Shown here: in pieces, positions 37,501-49,400 of the stretch
Layout of the letters: each line of letters opens with the position of its first letter
Position numbering within the stretch: position 1 is the stretch's first letter
From: Cyclospora cayetanensis
Lineage: Eukaryota > Apicomplexa > Conoidasida > Eucoccidiorida > Eimeriidae
Assembly: GCF_002999335.1 (NCBI RefSeq)
Contig: NW_020312036.1
Coordinates: forward strand, 744,001 to 808,000
Length of the DNA stretch: 64,000 bases
Direction of reading: 5' to 3'
Translations under genes and position numbers: made by a program
The notes under the pieces: generated by a model
Told to the model about the DNA's origin: nothing
Seen by the model: the letters and a program-made list of their open reading frames with translations, nothing else
The model's database searches: none

Positions 37501-37773
37501 ATAGCACGCAGCAACTACGCCCACACAATCCTAAAGAGAAGAGTTTTTTTAAAAATGTAACAATGGGACCTTTGCCATCAAAAGAAGATCCGCATAAGAA
37601 AGAGAATCTAGCGACTTCACCCTAGCAGCAAGTGCTGCAGGAGTGATTATTCCCGTTGCGTAGATTCATCTGCTGTAACAGATGCACCCACACAACTGCC
37701 GTCGCTACACGTGTGGTATTGCAGCTCCTGATAATGCTGCAGCAGGAGCTGCCTCTCCTGCAGAAGGTGTGCC
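34600..37773. other. Gene-free stretch between element B and a transporter gene
   Basis: No gene, LTR or retroelement domain was recognised on either strand. Open frames up to 160 codons (35,235-35,717) have no domain or coding bias. A compositionally protein-like frame at 37,389-37,625 is discussed under rejected items. Confidence 0.4.
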
Positions 37774-39705
37774 TCACGTGCTGGTGCACGCCGTAGAGGG
37801 CGCTGACCTGTCCCTATGGACGAAGGCTTCCATCTGTTGTGGTGTATGCCCACCAACGGCGTGTCGATCCAAATGAGTAGGGTTGTTGTAAGGTTGCCGC
37901 AGTGCCCCTGCGTCTCTTTCGAGGGCTCTCTCGACTTCATCCTCATTTTCCTGCCCCTCTAATACCAGGAAGGGGCCCAGTGTGGCCTCAAGAAGGCCGT
38001 GTATGAGGAAGAAAAGGCAGACAGCTGCTGTAGCAATAAGAGGTCCCTTTGGAAGAAGGCACGCGAAGAGTGCGTTGATGCTCAAAATCACCACGGCGTC
38101 AACAACCGTAACGAAGACCCCGACAAACCCAAAGACCTTGCATGCAAGCTGCTGAGAAGACACAAGACCTTGCAGCAGTGCAGCAAATCCCATTTTAGGG
38201 GCCGCGCTGCATGCGAAGAAGAGAAAGGAGGAGACGAATATCATCAGAATGCAGCACCATCGAAGGACGCCCATTTCGTGTAGCAACAGGGCGCCTGGTA
38301 TCAACAGCAAGGCTGCTACAGAAGCAAAAACACTCCAAAATAGAGCCTTATACCGGCTACGGCGTGTGGGGGCTTCCGGAGTCCTCCAGAAGGGACCCAT
38401 AACGGCCCCTGTCAGGCACCCCCCCGCTTTTCCAGCCGCGATAAGAGCTGCAGCCCATGCATTTGCGGTGAGTGCATCGCCGGGTGTGGCGGCAAAGAGC
38501 TGGGGTGTATAGAGAGAGAGGAGAGGCAGTACAACTGAGACAACAGCGTCCTCTAGAGCTGTTTCCATGGCCAAAAACAGCACGCGCCACGCTAGCGGCC
38601 TATTACTAAGAACCGCGGAACAGCCTTCTTTGATCTCTGCAATGCGCAACACCGTCTCCCTACACAAGGAAGGGGCTTCACTTTCCCCAGAACATTCGGT
38701 AAAGGAGTCCTCACTACAAAGACTGCCTCCAGGAGCTCCTTCCCACTCGGTGCCCCCATGTCTTGAAGCGTTGATCCCCTCTTGCGGCAAAGATCCAGCC
38801 GCATTTCCCCGACCAAAGGAAATGCCACGTCGAGAGGGCCTTCCGCAGATATAGAAACACAGAGAGAGGCAGGAGAGGGCCCCAAAGACAACTGCCTGGC
38901 TCCCAATGAGGCCCACGCGCTGGTGGAGTCCTTTATGCATGCTGAGCAGGTCTGCAAGGGGAGCCGGGAGGGGACAAAGCGGCACAAGGGCGACCATCAG
39001 CAGTGCCACCGGAGGTGTAAAGAGGATAAACGACACATCAAACGTGATGCGATGAAGCTTGTTGAATCTCTCTCTAAGGCTCTCCCAAATAGGGATCCCA
39101 GTCTGTGCCGCAAGCGAATCGAGACCCCCACAATCCATATCCACAACATTTGCGAACGCCACATGAGCTCCGTCTAAGAAAACGAGAGTTCCTGCAACCC
39201 CCCAAAACACCAGTGGCCTGTCGAGATACACGAATAGCCACAGCCAAGCGGCCGGTACGGCTACACTCCAAATGAACCAGCGAGAAGCCGTTGTTACGAG
39301 CAGTAAACGCCACATCGAGATCCTCTCCGCTGCAGCTGAGGCTAAGGGTGAGAGTAACACGAGAGCCATGTTGAAGGCCCCCCGAAGCACTCCGACACCC
39401 AGGGGATTCCCCAATAGAGATACCGACAGGACCCCAAAAGAAGACCACCACAAAGCCGCTTTCGTCACATTTACCAGCTGCCCACACAAGTATCCCCTCC
39501 ACAAGCCTTCGGCGGAAGCAGCCAACGCCTCTTCGGGGGAGGCCCCCCCAGCAAACAATGCCTGTGTTGTGGGCGAAAATAGGGCAGCTGATGTGGTACT
39601 GCTGCTGCTGCTGTCGGTGTTATTGGAGGGTGCCTCCGCACAGGAGGCCGCTGGATCGAGCAGCAAGCCATCCTTAACCCCGTGGGACGTCCGAGGGGGA
39701 TCCAT
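37774..39705 (-). CDS. Multi-pass membrane transporter, MFS-like
   Basis: A single-exon gene of 643 codons. It starts MDPPRTSHGVKDG and has a Ser-rich N-terminal cytosolic part of about 70 residues, then about 12 hydrophobic segments in a 6+6 arrangement. The halves are separated by a hydrophilic loop of roughly 85 residues (from about residue 290, rich in G, S, E). The 12-segment layout with a long central loop is typical of the major facilitator superfamily. The segment FLDGAHVAFANVVDMDCGGLD in the fourth hydrophobic region is distinctive but I cannot tie it to a named subfamily. Substrate unknown; the location could be plasma membrane or an internal membrane. It is transcribed divergently from the transporter at 40,913. 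Confidence 0.75.
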   Translation of the reverse strand: MDPPRTSHGVKDGLLLDPAASCAEAPSNNTDSSSSSTTSAALFSPTTQALFAGGASPEEALAASAEGLWRGYLCGQLVNVTKAALWWSSFGVLSVSLLGNPLGVGVLRGAFNMALVLLSPLASAAAERISMWRLLLVTTASRWFIWSVAVPAAWLWLFVYLDRPLVFWGVAGTLVFLDGAHVAFANVVDMDCGGLDSLAAQTGIPIWESLRERFNKLHRITFDVSFILFTPPVALLMVALVPLCPLPAPLADLLSMHKGLHQRVGLIGSQAVVFGALSCLSLCFYICGRPSRRGISFGRGNAAGSLPQEGINASRHGGTEWEGAPGGSLCSEDSFTECSGESEAPSLCRETVLRIAEIKEGCSAVLSNRPLAWRVLFLAMETALEDAVVSVVLPLLSLYTPQLFAATPGDALTANAWAAALIAAGKAGGCLTGAVMGPFWRTPEAPTRRSRYKALFWSVFASVAALLLIPGALLLHEMGVLRWCCILMIFVSSFLFFACSAAPKMGFAALLQGLVSSQQLACKVFGFVGVFVTVVDAVVILSINALFACLLPKGPLIATAAVCLFFLIHGLLEATLGPFLVLEGQENEDEVERALERDAGALRQPYNNPTHLDRHAVGGHTPQQMEAFVHRDRSAPSTACTST

Positions 39706-40912
39706 GCTTAACAGTAACCTAAGGGGGCCAGCCGGCTGCTGGTACTACTATAGTGCGCAGCTCACAAAACAAATAAACTGATAAGACCTCCGTAGAAGCA
39801 GGCAGAGAGGTCGTCAAGAGCGTTACTTGAGGAGAAGCAAGCCGGTACGCGCACATAAGATGAACATCGTTCACTGCTGTTGCTGCGGCTGCAGCAGCAG
39901 CTACGCCTGCTGCCTGTGTCGGCGCTAAAGCAGCATGCAGTGGTCCAAAATACCTCGGGTAGCCAGTGGTAGAGACAGCAGAGAGGGAGAGAAATTGGAA
40001 TGGTGGGTGGAGTCAAGCAGCTGCTTCCTAGGGGCCCCCTGTCGCTTGCAGAGGCAGCCTGGAAAAGGTGATAAAGGAAGACCTTTCCCACTTCTTTCCT
40101 TTGATTTACTCATTACCGAAGTCAAACAAATAATCCTGAAGAAAATAACGGTGACTGCGACGCAAGCAGTCGTCGCTTCAGCAGATGGTGCCCTCCATGG
40201 CATGTCAGTCCACAAACAGAAGCTTGCAGTAAGAATGCGTGTTATGGAAGTGTAAAAGGACCTGCTCAAGTGATTTGAAGCTTTTTCCGTAAAGGCCCTT
40301 GTTTTGGTGCATAGTCAGCGTCATTAGAGGAAAACCCCTCCCCTTCGCCACGTGGGGGATTCTGCAACGAATCTTTGTTACAGTGGCATGCTTCATCAAT
40401 TCTCTACTGTCAATCGTTTCTCTTCTATTTTGTCGTATTTTTAAAAGGCGTGGACAACCTAACTGGGCTGTCTTCCTGTGTCCTTATCTGCATGGTGTAC
40501 TTGGCGGAAAACGCAACACCACTCTCCTGCGCGCGCTCTAGGGAGACACGCTCTGAATCATACCTCAACTTTTTGGAGCCGCATGAATCACAACATCAAT
40601 TCTTCAGTTTTTAATCTTTTATACATCCGAAAGTTCGCGCTTACCTGTTTAGGGTCCTCACGTCGCTTTGGTTTGCCTCTTCGTCTACGAACGTAACCTA
40701 GGAGAAGGCTTTTTCCCCCTCTAGGTACTTGGCAAACGCGCTGACCTCTATCTTCAACGCTTAGTTGTGCTGGTTTAGGTGCCTTTTGTCTCCTCTTGAC
40801 TTCGGCTGCAGCACTATCATCAGCACAAGCAGCCTTCCCGCGCAGCCGCTTATGACTCGGTCTTTTCTGGCGTGTAAGCTCTTGTCCTCTTCTCGTAGGC
40901 GGTAACCTCTCA
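39706..40912. promoter_or_regulatory. Shared upstream region of two divergent transporter genes
   Basis: 1.2 kb separate the start codons of the minus-strand MFS-like gene and the plus-strand ApiAT-like gene, so both promoters and both 5' UTRs must lie here. No individual promoter element is identified. Pyrimidine-rich sequence ending in splice-acceptor-like AGs near 40,770 and 40,900 could belong to a 5' UTR intron of the plus-strand gene. Confidence 0.4.
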
Positions 40913-42406
40913 ATGGATCAGCTCACAGAAACTGGGGCGCCTGTGAAGCCCCCTAAGCGAGTCGCGGGGTCACAACCCCGCATTCATCCTTACCTTCTAA
41001 TCTGCATATTGTGCCTCTACTGTCTCCTGGCGGGTCCAGTGTACTTCAACTGGACCCCGATAGCCGACTCCCTTTTTCAGAGCAATGCGTTCCTATGGAG
41101 GTGTACTCCGGATGAGCTGGCAGGCCCATCCCCAGCACACTCATATTCGCCACGGTGCGCTGCACAGGAGTTGGCGGTCAATTCCTTATTCATGGTGGCG
41201 TCTTCATCTCACTTTTTTTGTTCTTTCCTTGGGGGACTCTTCTTGGATCTTCTAGGGCCTTGTATCACGGGCATGGTTGGGACGGGAATAATGTTAATTG
41301 GCTGGGTTCTGCTGGCCACATCGTCGCAGGCCTTTAACGCTTACACGTTCGCAGCAGTTCTCATCGGGATGAGTGTAGATATGGCATTCTTTCCTTGCCT
41401 TTCCGCAGCCAACCTGTTCCCCAAGAATGGCAGTACAGTAATTGCCATCTTGGGATGTTTCAGATCTCTGTCCTTTGTTGTTCCCCTCGGAATTCGAGCA
41501 GCGGTTGTGCAGTATGGAGTGGGCAGCTCCATGCAAGCCCTCCTGGTGTATGCGGGACTCTTTTTGTCTCTCTGCTTCCTTGTGGCAGTTTTCTTGCTAC
41601 CGTCGAAACCCTTCAGCACGCCACAAGAGCAGCAGGAGGAACAAATGCATCAGAAGCCACAGGCGCTCACGGACTCCTCTACATCCGATCACAGAGAGGG
41701 CAGTGACCGCACAGAATCTGCAGTGGATGGTGGAGCTGTACGGAACCGACAGAGCTTCATGGAACGCGCAAGCATGCGCCTATATTCCTTCCGTGCAGAA
41801 TGTTGTTCCGCAGCCTATTTGCCACTCCTCCTGCTTTTTTCATTTTTGTTAACAAATATCATCTTCTTCGTTCCATCCGCATCCCATCTTCTTCCCGCAG
41901 CTTACGTGGCCAACCAAGTTATCCAGACCTTCTCGTTTTTGCCGTGCCCCTTCTTGGGGATGCTGGCAGATAAGGTTGGCATCCTGCCCGTGATGCATCT
42001 GACGAATCTGTGCGGGCTCCTTTGTTACGTGTGTACTGTCGTTCCGGGCATACCAGCAGCGACGGTGCTGCAGTATCTCGCTTCCATCTTGTTTGCCGTC
42101 CAGGTATCCTTTTTTATGAGCCAGTTGTACTGTTACGCATCAGTCACTTTCAGTCAGGAAAATCTGGGCAAGTTGGTTGGTTTGGTGTGCGCAACCGCTG
42201 GGCTGGTATCGCTAGTATCTGGTCCAATGAGGGCTTATGCCCTAGATAATGGATTTCTCCCCATGTGCCTCGTTGCCATCAGCCTTGCAACCTGCAATGT
42301 AGCCATTTTGGTGTTCTTACATGTCGTGCAGTACAGAAAACAGAAAAGGGAAAGATCAAACAAGACAAAGGTTGCTGCGGGAGACCTCGAAGCCGCTACA
42401 CAGTAG
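40913..42406 (+). CDS. MFS transporter, ApiAT (apicomplexan amino-acid transporter)-like
   Basis: 497 codons, single exon, starting MDQLTETGAPVKPPKR. About 12 hydrophobic segments: the first at residues 27-48 (LLICILCLYCLLAGPVYFNW), six before a hydrophilic Gln/Ser/Glu-rich loop (about 245-290), six after it. The loop between the second and third segments reads G-G-L-F-L-D-L-L-G-P, the MFS signature position G-x-L-x-D-(R/L)-x-G. The extracellular loop with a Cys pair (FLWRC...SPRC) and the L-A-G-P-V-Y-F-N-W first helix resemble ApiAT/NPT1-type transporters, which import amino acids across the parasite plasma membrane. Family membership is likely; the substrate is not predictable. The stop is at 42,404-42,406. 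Confidence 0.75.
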   Translation: MDQLTETGAPVKPPKRVAGSQPRIHPYLLICILCLYCLLAGPVYFNWTPIADSLFQSNAFLWRCTPDELAGPSPAHSYSPRCAAQELAVNSLFMVASSSHFFCSFLGGLFLDLLGPCITGMVGTGIMLIGWVLLATSSQAFNAYTFAAVLIGMSVDMAFFPCLSAANLFPKNGSTVIAILGCFRSLSFVVPLGIRAAVVQYGVGSSMQALLVYAGLFLSLCFLVAVFLLPSKPFSTPQEQQEEQMHQKPQALTDSSTSDHREGSDRTESAVDGGAVRNRQSFMERASMRLYSFRAECCSAAYLPLLLLFSFLLTNIIFFVPSASHLLPAAYVANQVIQTFSFLPCPFLGMLADKVGILPVMHLTNLCGLLCYVCTVVPGIPAATVLQYLASILFAVQVSFFMSQLYCYASVTFSQENLGKLVGLVCATAGLVSLVSGPMRAYALDNGFLPMCLVAISLATCNVAILVFLHVVQYRKQKRERSNKTKVAAGDLEAATQ

Positions 42407-43718
42407 CTGCTCTCAGGGGGGACCGCCCGCAAGTTGAACTTGTTTTCGGCAATGGCTGCTGCTCAGCCAGCAGCAGCCATTGCCAAGACAAATACTTTAA
42501 CTATGGCTACAGGCTATATGCTTTCTGTATTGCCGAGAGGATCGCTGCGTTCTCATTTCCGACATATTTTTCTTATGAACGCCATTCGGTCTTCTCTTGG
42601 CCATAGTGTAGCCTACTGTTCCTCTGCGAATGAAGTAGATTGGTACCAACGGCAGCCACGGTTGCTGATGCTCCATCAGGACAGTTCAGTCAACGCAAAC
42701 ATCCGCCTGACCGTATATAGGTTTTGCTCGCTGACGTCGTGCCCAAATGCCACGGCTGTTTTCCCATAGCTCTGTCTGTTTCACCGGCCGCTGCTGTTGC
42801 AGCTGGTATCGCTACTGTTTGTGGCTGCATGTCCTGTAGCTGCAGCACGCGGCATACGCTGCCTCATGCTCCAGCTTGTCTGATGTATTGAGACCACTGC
42901 ACGCCCTTTTAATTTCGTTTGTTCATGGCATCTAGGATTTGAAGCCTAGGCTGTAGGGCTTGAGGTGTGGGGTTTTGCATGTAGGCTCTTGAGTGCATAA
43001 GAGTCTGCCTAGACCGCACACACACCCTTTTGCTCTGCTAGCGCAAAGGCAGAATAACATGGCCGCTGTAAACGCTTTTAGAAGCGACTCTAGCCTGGTA
43101 ATGTTTGCTCCTACACATACGACATGCGCGTGAACGCCTGATTTGGACTGCCGTGAAGTAAGCGCAGTACCATTTGGTAGCGATACAGCCCATTGTGGCG
43201 TCATAATAAGCAGCTGCTGCATCAGGACCCCACTATTTAGTAGCCTGATGTGCAGAAATACCGTAGCAGGTTCACTCAACAGCTCGGTGTAAAACATGCC
43301 TTCTTCACAGTCCAGTAAATGGAACAGCTGCGACAGCATCAGCTGGTGCTGCTGCTGTAACAGAAATTGCAGCGCAAGGAGAAGCAACGTGGCGTACCAT
43401 GCAAAGTTAACTGCCCTTGAAGTTTGTCCCGTGGAAATAAATCCAGCTTCGCCTTTGCAGTATCTCTTCAGCCCACGAAGGGAAACCAAACACGGAGATA
43501 CGCACTAAAATGCACAGCGTGGCGTGGGTATATTAACCACGATATATGCTTCCGCAGCTGCGGTTGCAGTCACTAAGTAAATGCTGCAGATGCCGCGTTT
43601 GGCGTGTATTCAACGGGATGCTGCAGCCGCAACGTGCCTAACTGTTCCTCTTCTTGTAAGGGCTGCTGCTGCTGGCGTTGCCGTTGACGCGTCTCTGTAT
43701 TGCCAATATATGGCTGAT
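42407..43718. other. Intergenic between convergent genes
   Basis: The ApiAT-like gene ends on the left and the large Virilizer-like gene ends on the right, so this holds two 3' UTRs. A minus frame of 185 codons (42,932-43,489) is open but has no recognisable domain and no splice connection to its neighbours that I can support. Confidence 0.4.
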
Positions 43719-43826
43719 TCAGAGTTTGGCACCTGCCATGCGGAAAAGTTCCTTTGCTTTATCGTGGCGATCAAGGAGCCGCATGAACCTTTGCCTGATC
43801 CGTGGGTCCTTGAGCTGCTCAGGTGT
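43719..43826 (-). CDS. Last exon of the Virilizer-like gene
   Basis: This short exon has no start codon and is easily missed. It follows the acceptor TGCTCAACAG and joins in phase to the preceding donor ATGACG|GTAAGC at 44,168. It encodes 35 residues, TPEQLKDPRIRQRF through RMAGAKL, then TGA. The tail looks like the short helical end of plant and animal Virilizers, where a small helical segment (L-L-x-x-H-P-K-L-type) closes the protein. Confidence 0.7.
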   Translation of the reverse strand, partial: TPEQLKDPRIRQRFMRLLDRHDKAKELFRMAGAKL

Positions 43827-46361
43827 CTGTTGAGCAGCAACAGCACGACACACACATGAAGGTATTCAGCGTAACCAATGCATCAAAAGATGTAATGAAA
43901 ATACCACAAAGGCAAGCTTAGGAAGGAACAAAGCCTGCATAACTGTTGTTCCATTCGAACGGCAACACACCGACCACTTCCTGCATGAGTCGCAGTTCAG
44001 TTACCCTTGTTTATGTAAGACGTGTATTGAACTCCCCTAAAGCTCTCTCCCTGGTACCATCTGGCACCAACATAGAGACCCGTAGATGCCTCTATCGCAC
44101 ACTCCAGCAGCAACGCTAGCATTCGTTTGCTCTGGTTGGCTCTTCTCGAAAAAGTGCTGCCGCTTACCGTCATCAGTTTGTTGACGTCAAGGCCTTCCCT
44201 CCGACCGTCCTCCACAAACTCTGCCCACCCAGGGCACGCGGATAGCTCGTTACCTGGTTGCTGCTGCTGAATCGGTTGCTGCTGTTGGATCGGTTGCTGC
44301 TGCTGCACCAGTTGCTGCTGCTGCTGCACCGGCTGCAGCTGTAGTGTCTGGTGTGGCGCCGGTTGTTGCTGCTGCACCGGCTGTATCGGCTGCTGCTGTA
44401 GCGGTCGTTGCTGGACAGGCACCAGGACCGGATGAGCTGCATGCGGTGGCATGTGCAGAGCTTGTTGCTGCTGCTGCAACAGGAAGGAATGTGGCAGCAC
44501 TGGCACAGGGTGCAGCAAGAGGCCCTGGGGCCCCACTATGGCACCTGGAACGGCCACACGAACAAAGGCCCCCGGAGGCTGATGCAGCATGCGGGCTGCT
44601 TGTTGCTGCTGCAGTAGCTGCTGCGGGTGCAGGTGCTGCTGAGGATGTAGCAGCTGTTGCTGAGGCTTCAAGTGCTGCTGCTGCGGCTGCTGTTGCACAG
44701 ATGGCTGGGACTGCATTGCAAGTGCCGCAAGCCCCGGCTGTCCAACCAGTTGCTGTTGCTGTTGCTGCTGCTGCTGCTCGGGGTGCATCAGACGGGATTG
44801 AGTCTCCTCCTGCATTTGTGGTGGATTTTGTTGCTGCCCGAGAGTGCTTGCATTAGTTGGTCCTGTCGCTGCCGCTGGGTTGTGCTGCTGCTGTTGCTGC
44901 GGCTGTGCTTGCGGTTCAGGAGGTGGGGGGGGCGGGGGAGGGGGCCCGGCCGGGGAGGAGGAAAACTCCTGTGTCTGCAAAACGCTGGCAGCAGTGTGCT
45001 GTTGCTGCTGCTGTTGCTCTTGCTGTGAAGGCTGGGGAGCGGGTGTCTGGACGTTCTGCGCATCCCCCTGTTGTTGCTGTTGTTGCTGCTCTCTGTTAAG
45101 CCTGGTGAGTCCGCCTGGGACTGAGGCCTCAAAGGCGTCGACGTGTTTGCTGGGGGCCCTGCTGCTGCCTTTAGCTCTGCTGCGGAAGGGGTCTGCTGCC
45201 GTGCGGGGGCCCATAAGAGAGCCAGAAACGAAGGGGAGACGCCCCCCGCCGGGGGCCCCAAAGGAGGGGCCCCCCACGCGCGAAGACACATGGGCCTCTA
45301 CGGGAACGGGGACTTCCCAGGGGGTCTGTAGCAGCAGCCGCAGCAGCACAGAAGTCAGGGCTTTTAAAGAGGGAGGAGGGGATCTAGAAGGCCATATTGG
45401 GCAAAGAGGCAGGCAGAAGGATAAGAAGGAAGAGGGGAGGCCAAAGGAAGAAGGCGAGACAATAAAAACGGCGCAGTAGCGCTACCAAGAAAAACGAGAC
45501 AGAGAGGGGAGAGGTGAGGCGGGAGAAAAATGCGAAACGTGGACACAGAGGAATCCGCTAGGACGCATAAGGGGTAGGAACCCCGAGAAGGGGTTGTAGG
45601 ACGCTGGAAAACAACACATTTATACTGCGGATGGCAGCAAGTGGTATCTCGCAACGATCAGACGCGAAGCAGAACAACGACACGCGAGCAAAAACAAAAC
45701 ACACACACAACAAGGAGCACAGCAAAACGGCATGCAGCCAGCAGGCGAGAGGCAGCACATCCAAAAAGGACATAAAGGCGCCCTACCGCCTTAAGACGAG
45801 TGAAAGGATCCGAGAGCCACGCGGGAAGAACTGTCTCTTCAGGGGCTTCCTCTCCAATTCCGACGACTGCCTCGAGGGGGGCAGCGCAGGCAGCGCCGCC
45901 GTGGGATGTCTCCTGCAGCAAGAGCCACAGGAAAGGGCGGTTAGAAGATACATATATGGGCATACGCATAGTTACATAAACAAGCATACACACTGGAAGG
46001 AACCACACGGCGCAAGCAGCAGCCTCCTCCCACGTCAAGGCAGGCCATCAACACCCAGTGGAGGAGACGCCTCACCAGATGCAGCGTCTGCGCGGCAACT
46101 CGCAGCACTGTTTCCAGCGCATCGTCGCCGATCCAGGGAAGGCAATCGCCTTCATACGGTGGACAGCGGGAGACAAGGGAGGGCACACAATAATTTGTGC
46201 GTCGGAGGGATATCAGGAAAGCCACATCAAAGTGCTGCGCTGCAGCGAGCAGCCGGCGCTGCCTGTCCGCTGCAGCGAGCGAAGCCAAACGATCTTCCGG
46301 AGAGAAAGCCGCTGTTGCCAAGAGCTGCACACGTGCAGACAGACAGACAGACAGACAGACA

Positions 46362-46415
<54 letters not shown>

Positions 46416-49400
46416 AGAAATTAAGGAGGCCTGTATATCAGCTGCGGCAGTAATGCAAGTATACACACTAGCGAAAGCCCGGGGGCATGGCGCTAACACC
46501 CTCTGCAGCCGCACGCTTGGAAGAACGCCGCATGCAGCAAGCACCATGCCGCATGCAGCGGCCGTGCAAGTCTAGCTACTGCAATCTTGCGTACGAGAGG
46601 GGCCGCCTCCACAGGCAGCTCGAGCACAGCCTTTTCCAGAGCTTTCGCACTGTCCAGAGTCAGGAGGGCAAGCCGCGTTTGCCTCAGGAGTCGCGCTGCA
46701 TGCACTGGACCTCTCCGCTGTTGGGCCGAGAGAAGCAATTCACACTGCGAAAGGAAGGCCAGCAGAGATCGCTGCAGCGGTCGCAGCAGCGTTCTCCTCG
46801 GATCCTCCTCCACTTCGTCTGCACCGGCTAGCCCTCCTCCTGCTTCTGTTGCTTCAGAGGTGTGCGCGCTGCTGCCCCCTACTACGGGGCCCTGCAAATC
46901 CGAGTAGAGCTCAGCGGCGTCATCCGCAGCAGACACCTCCTGCGGAAAAAAGAGGACAAAACGAGAAGAACCACCGATGCCTCAAGCACAATGAGACGAG
47001 GAGATCGGGCCATGTGGCAACACGAGGGCTCCCACGTCGACTGCGCGGAGTTTTAAGTGCGTCAAAACACACGTCCACCTGTATGGGGCCCATAGAGCTC
47101 TCCGACTTGTTCTCCTGTGGAGGCGGACACCGAGGCTTCAGCTTCCATGGAATTGGCACACTCTGCAACAGCATCAAGTTGAAGAGAGCATGCAGCGGAT
47201 AAGGGTCAGTTGCTGCAACGTGGCCACACAGCCTCAGCAGTTGTCTAGCCAACGCAAGCCATCCTAGGCCCTCCGCTGCGGATTCTCTCTGCAACACACC
47301 ACAGCAGCGCAGCTCCTCCCGCAGATCTTTGAGAAGTCTGAGCCTCCAGCTTTCGGAGGTAGGATGCGCGAGCAAGTCGGGGAGGCAACACGGGGTCGAG
47401 CGAGAAGCGTCGGGGGCTTTGCTGAAGGACCCCCACGACAGCAGCTGCTGGAGAGGGCACTCCACAATACCAAGAAACCGAGGCAGCTGCAGATATATGT
47501 GCAGCCGCGCGGGGAGACACACAAGGCACCTACCTGTGCTGCTGAGGTGAGCTCTGCAGCGCAGCGGGCAGCAAGAGGACCAAAGCAACAGACAGCAGCT
47601 GGCCCAGCCACGAGAGCAGCTGCGCGCTGCGCCTCGTCTCCTTGCAGAGTGGCAAACAGAGCCGAGACGGAGTGTAGCGGGAGCTCGTAAGACAGCAGCA
47701 TGCACAGGAAGGGCCTGCTGCAGCAGCTGCTAGCAGCCGCAACACATGCCAGTGCCAAATCCAAGGGGGTATCCCGTCTGTTCGCCAGGATGGATACAGC
47801 GCTGTACGCGCGCCGCAAGACTGAAGCGTAGTGGGGGAACCCCAGGCCTGTCTTCTTTCTGCTGCTGCTGGTGTCCAAGCCTCCACTTGTTGCCGCGCTG
47901 TTGCCACTCCCGCTGCTGGTACTGCTGCTGCTATTACTGCTGCTATGTGCCTCCCGCTGTTGCACTGCGGCGTCTGCTAGGGTCTGATAGCCTACTGCAA
48001 TTTCCGTGGTCAACCGCAATGCCACGTGCAGCAAGCCTTTCGCGATTTCCTGCTGCAGCATGGCATCTCCCGCAGCCGCTGCTGCGCCTCCTGCATCTGT
48101 GCCTGCTGTCGCGTTTCCTCCCGAGGTCCCCCCCCCACACGCCACTGCAGCGAGGCGCTCATGCTGCAGCAGCTCAAGTGACACCTCCAGCAGTCGGCGG
48201 CACGGCAATGCGAGGACGCGTTCGAGCTGTCGGTACACTGGAGCAGCAGTTGCAAGGTGCAGTTTTAGGAGACGCTCAACGAACAGCAGCAGACGCAGCA
48301 AACGGCCACCCTGCAGGGCGAACAAGGAACGTGGCACTCTGCTGTAAGCCTGAGAAAAACAGAAACGACACAACCGCAATGTGCAGCAGTGCAGCAGCGT
48401 CAAGCCAGCACTTTGCAGGCACACGACGAGCCGTCGGCAGTCATCACGCAGCATCTATCTGGGATTCTTGCTCTTGACAGTGCAGCTTTTCCAGCGCCGT
48501 GTCCAACTGGCGAGCAGCACGCACTAAAAGCCTACCTGGGTGTTTGGGCAAGGCGTCAAGGCGTCTGTTGCGCGGTCGTTGGCAGGATCTGCTTCTGCCG
48601 CTAAGGCTCCAGTTGCTGAAGATGTGACCCCGTCGAGCGCACAAGGGGATTCTGCAGCTGTAGTTGGAGCCTGCAGTGCCATCGGATCGGCAGCTGCATC
48701 GTGAGATATAGCTGCCGTTGCTGCTGCTGCTGCTGCTGCTGCGGGGAATCCTGCTGGCTCAGTGAACTTGTCCAATGCCTCAAAGGCTGCGGTAAGGAGG
48801 CCATCCATGCAATCGTAGATAAGAGAGTACACTGGAAAACCTTGCATGGAGAGCGCGTTGGCTGCTTCTGCTGCAGCCCCTTGGTGCACCAGTGAGGCCG
48901 AGAGAGAAGCACGCGATACCACAGAGAGCAGCTCCGAAAGCTCCTCCATGCGAACCGCCTCGACAGACGTTTGGTGCTGCAGCAGCCCACACAAGCACCA
49001 CAGGCCGGCTGCATGCCTTGACGAAAAGCAGAGAAAGCGGAGTGCAGAGGGGGTACCACGCTTCTTCGAGACGGCATTAGCCGAACCAGCAGCCGCCCTG
49101 CCGTGGGGCGGTCTGAAGCGCACTGCCGCACGAAGCTCTCCTCGCAGAGCTGCTACGCCTCTGCAGCATCACTCGAGCAACCGCAAGCTCACCTTTCGCA
49201 AGGCGAGAAGAGGCACGAAATTCTCAGTATTGTTGCCTGGAGCTGCTGAGGGAGCTCCTGAAGGGATGGACGCTGTGGCGGCTCCCAAGACGTCGGCTGC
49301 AGGGGGCTCTGCTGCAGCAAGTTGCTGAAGCAACTGAGATGTCAACACATCCCTTATCTGCCGCCACACGCGCAGAACGTCTCCTGCGCCTCCTTCTTCC

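Noticed and set aside
37389..37625. 78-codon plus frame with a Lys/Glu/Asn-rich, protein-like second half
   Set aside because: Composition alone is not enough: no domain, no neighbouring exon and no conserved motif. It could be a remnant or a small exon, but this cannot be supported.
42932..43489. 185-codon minus frame downstream of the Virilizer-like gene
   Set aside because: No recognisable domain, and the stop of the Virilizer-like gene at 43,719 lies upstream of it. It may be chance in a composition that favours open frames.
44344..45479. Long plus-strand Ala/Leu/Cys-rich open frames opposite the poly-Gln exon
   Set aside because: They are antisense readings of CAG repeats and lack any conserved block, while the minus strand has DPFRSRA...HVDA and in-phase splice sites.
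45631..46575. 314-codon plus-strand frame including poly-(Thr-His)
   Set aside because: It runs across the (CA)n microsatellite and antisense to two in-phase exons of the Virilizer-like gene.
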